From positions 16,640 through 80,639 of the forward strand of contig JADHYX010000018.1 in NCBI GenBank assembly GCA_027604685.1: 64,000 nt of DNA, read 5' to 3'. This DNA comes from Lobulomyces angularis (Eukaryota; Chytridiomycota; Chytridiomycetes; Lobulomycetales; Lobulomycetaceae). Below, piece by piece: positions 62,017-64,000 of the stretch. The notes beneath the pieces are model-generated. The model did not search any database, was not told where the DNA came from, and saw nothing but the letters and a program-made list of their open reading frames with translations. How positions within the stretch are numbered: position 1 is the stretch's first letter; each line of letters starts with the position of its first letter. The position numbers and the translations under genes are program-made.

Positions 62017-64000
62017 ATGGTATCAAATAATATTAATGTGGAGCAAAGATTGGATCAGGCAGCTAATTATGACATACACCAACATTCTTTTCAACTTGTA
62101 AAAGATATTCAGGATGCCATTATAAATAATAACTTTGTTGAAGCAGATAGTTTAATAATCGAATTAGTACAACTGCAGCGAAACTTAAGTATTTGACTTA
62201 TAAATTAGACTTTTAAATTAACCCACTAGCTTAGCGATGAAAAATAAATATAAAAAAGACGAAACTGTTGAGTTAAAAAATAAAAATCAAATTCACTTAT
62301 CAGAGTTAGAAAACATTAGATATCGAGCAAAATTTTTGCAGGTTGCAATACTACTTGATATTTATATTTTATGTACTTATTTTAGCATGAGTTGACTGAG
62401 ACGTTAAACTTTGAAACAAAGTATCACCTCATAAAACTTTTGCCTTTGGAAGAATATTTGAGTATTTCAGATGACAAGGAAACAAATCAGCATAGATTAA
62501 TGATTAATAGATTAAATTATGAGCTAGAATCCAGGAAAAAATTAAGGGAAAAGGAAATCAAAAACAAATTGATTGACAATAACCTAAAAACTTCTAAAAA
62601 AGTATTGCAAGACAAATTAGAAAAAATTGATGCTCAAATTGAACAGTTTATTAAGGTGATTTTTTTGCAAAAACATTGACTTTATACAAAAAGTTTTTTT
62701 TTTTCATTCACAAAATTTCAATCAGGCAACAGAAGATTTGCAAGATACATTTGGTTTAAAGATAACTAAAAAGCATGTTTTAAAAAAGAAAGGAAAGTTT
62801 TTACCAAATAAACTTTCTACAATGTTTTTAAGTTTAGTTGATTTTGATGACAAAAATGGTAATAAATTGAAATTTTTTTGATTTAACTATATTAAACCTG
62901 TACACAGAAAAAGTAATATCAATCGAGATAGAAGGGGATCAAACTGAGGCTAGATCAATTTCAAATATTTTAAAGAAGAAAAAAGAAGAAAAAAAAATAA
63001 ATGAAAATGTGGAAAAAATGGACATTGATGAAACAACAGGAGGAAACGACGATGTAGAAGATGAGGAGGAGGAAGATGAAACTGAAATTAATATAACTAA
63101 AATTCATCCCTTACAGGTGATTGTAACGTTGCTCAAAACTGGAGTGAAATTAGTATTCAGTTTTTTGACTGAAAGCGAAGCAATTTTAGTTAAACCTATT
63201 TTAACTTCCAATTTAGAGTTTATTCCAAGTAGTTATATTCTTGATTTCGATAATAGTTGGGGAGTATATAAAAAGTTCACTGGAAATTTGGAAAAAATTA
63301 GGTAAAATGTGAATAAATTTATCTAAACATATTCATTATTTTAAAAATTTTTTTAGTCAAAATTTTGTTAGCGAAGATGGCTCTCCTTATTTATGGGCAC
63401 AGCAGTGGACTGGAGATGTTTCAATTTTACCAAATTGCTCAAATTCAGAAATTTTTAAAGTAAATACAAAAACGTTTGATTTAATAAACAGCAGATATTT
63501 AACGTTGAGAATGTTGGATGACCAATTAAAACAGTTGAAGGCAGGTAATCCAAAGTTACAAGTTCCTAAATCTGGTAACAAAATCTTGATAAATGTATTG
63601 AGTGTAATCCTTTTTTAGATAAAATTAAGCCTATAAAGGTTGTCGAATTTTTGTTAATTGAGGAAGAAACCTATGGATTAAATTTTAAAATTTCATTTGA
63701 TTTTAAAGGTTATATTTCGAATATCCTTTAAAAACTAATATAAATTTAGGCAACAAATTTGAAACCACACTAAATTTGCAACAGAATTATCCAAAAGTTT
63801 CTCCTATATGGAAGATTATTAATTTTACTTCTGGACAAACAAGTCAAAATCTGCATGCAATGAAAAACGAAGCTCTGCATTTTAAAAAAATTGAATTTGA
63901 AATCAATATTAAGATTGATAAATTTAAAGATATATTTGACAACTTTAGTTTGGATTTACTTTTAGGATATCAGTTGGTAAAGATGTCCACTTGTTTTGAA
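62017..64000 (+). CDS. THOC5: THO complex subunit 5 (THOC5), 3' end beyond window
   Basis: Starts at ATG 62017 (MVSNNINVEQRLDQAANYD). Blocks in order: a coiled-coil N-terminal half (LENIRYRAKFLQHELTETLNFETKYHLIKLLPLEEYL, RLNYELESRKKLREKEI), an acidic spacer with DDVEDEEEEDE near 63050, HPLQVIVTLLKTGVKLVFSF-like strand, SGSTYILDFD-type segments and YPKVSPIWKI. THOC5 is part of the THO/TREX complex linking transcription with mRNA export. The sequence ends within the gene at 64000. With PCID2 this window codes subunits of two export complexes. Introns are around 62191-62234, 62342, 62656, 62857, 63302 and later. Confidence 0.87.

Overview
This is nuclear DNA from an AT-rich, gene-dense eukaryote. 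Nearly every gene is cut by short GT-AG introns (mostly about 40-75 nt) with T-rich tracts, and coding exons close in frame with the standard code (TAA, TAG and TGA all end genes). The gene set suggests an early-diverging fungus or fungal relative: two fungal-type CCCH/CHY zinc-finger proteins, an LRO1-type PDAT, a PHO80/PCL-like cyclin, a Fus1-like membrane SH3 protein, an Ark1/Prk1-type kinase and a TACC protein. Rozella, aphelid or chytrid-like lineages would fit, but the species cannot be fixed from this sequence. PEX11 implies peroxisomes.

Layout. 0.1-3.7 kb: KAP/CDKN3-like phosphatase (+), a small membrane protein (-) and a membrane-SH3 protein (-). 4-16.5 kb: two paralogous CCCH-CHY proteins (-) enclosing a triple zinc-finger protein (-), PDAT (-) and a secreted 12-cysteine protein (+). 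17-20.7 kb: a four-TM protein (+), ESCRT-II SNF8 (+), a ChaC enzyme (-). 21-27 kb: NAK-family kinase (-) and MOV10/SDE3-like helicase (-). 27.5-36.3 kb (all +): PCID2 (TREX-2), a GNAT acetyltransferase, TACC, Dus1, PEX11. 36.6-38.2 kb: a decayed Fanzor (eukaryotic TnpB relative) gene between long imperfect inverted repeats. 38.4-40.8 kb: cyclin and a coiled-coil protein (+). 41-47.8 kb: a Ste20-like kinase fused in frame to a RhoGEF DH-PH module (-), and an OPT transporter (-). 48.4-48.8 kb: traces of a second Fanzor-like gene (-). 49-53 kb: cullin-1 (+) with a 10-N gap in an intron, and a borealin-like protein (-). 53.8-58.9 kb: two alpha/beta-hydrolase paralogs facing each other across a secreted Ser/Thr-repeat protein with a 30-bp minisatellite. 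59.7-64 kb: divergent proteasome genes PSMB1 (-) and PSMB5 (+), then THOC5 (+), cut by the window end.

Themes: protein turnover (cullin, two proteasome subunits, ESCRT-II), mRNA export (PCID2, THOC5), signalling and mitosis (kinases, cyclin, KAP-like phosphatase, TACC, borealin), and lipid and peroxisome functions (PDAT, PEX11). The most notable observations are the inverted-repeat-flanked Fanzor relic, the second Fanzor trace, the kinase-RhoGEF fusion and the micro-exons (5, 12, 4 and 3 nt). Exon joins were worked out by hand from splice signals and reading frame. No transcript data were available.
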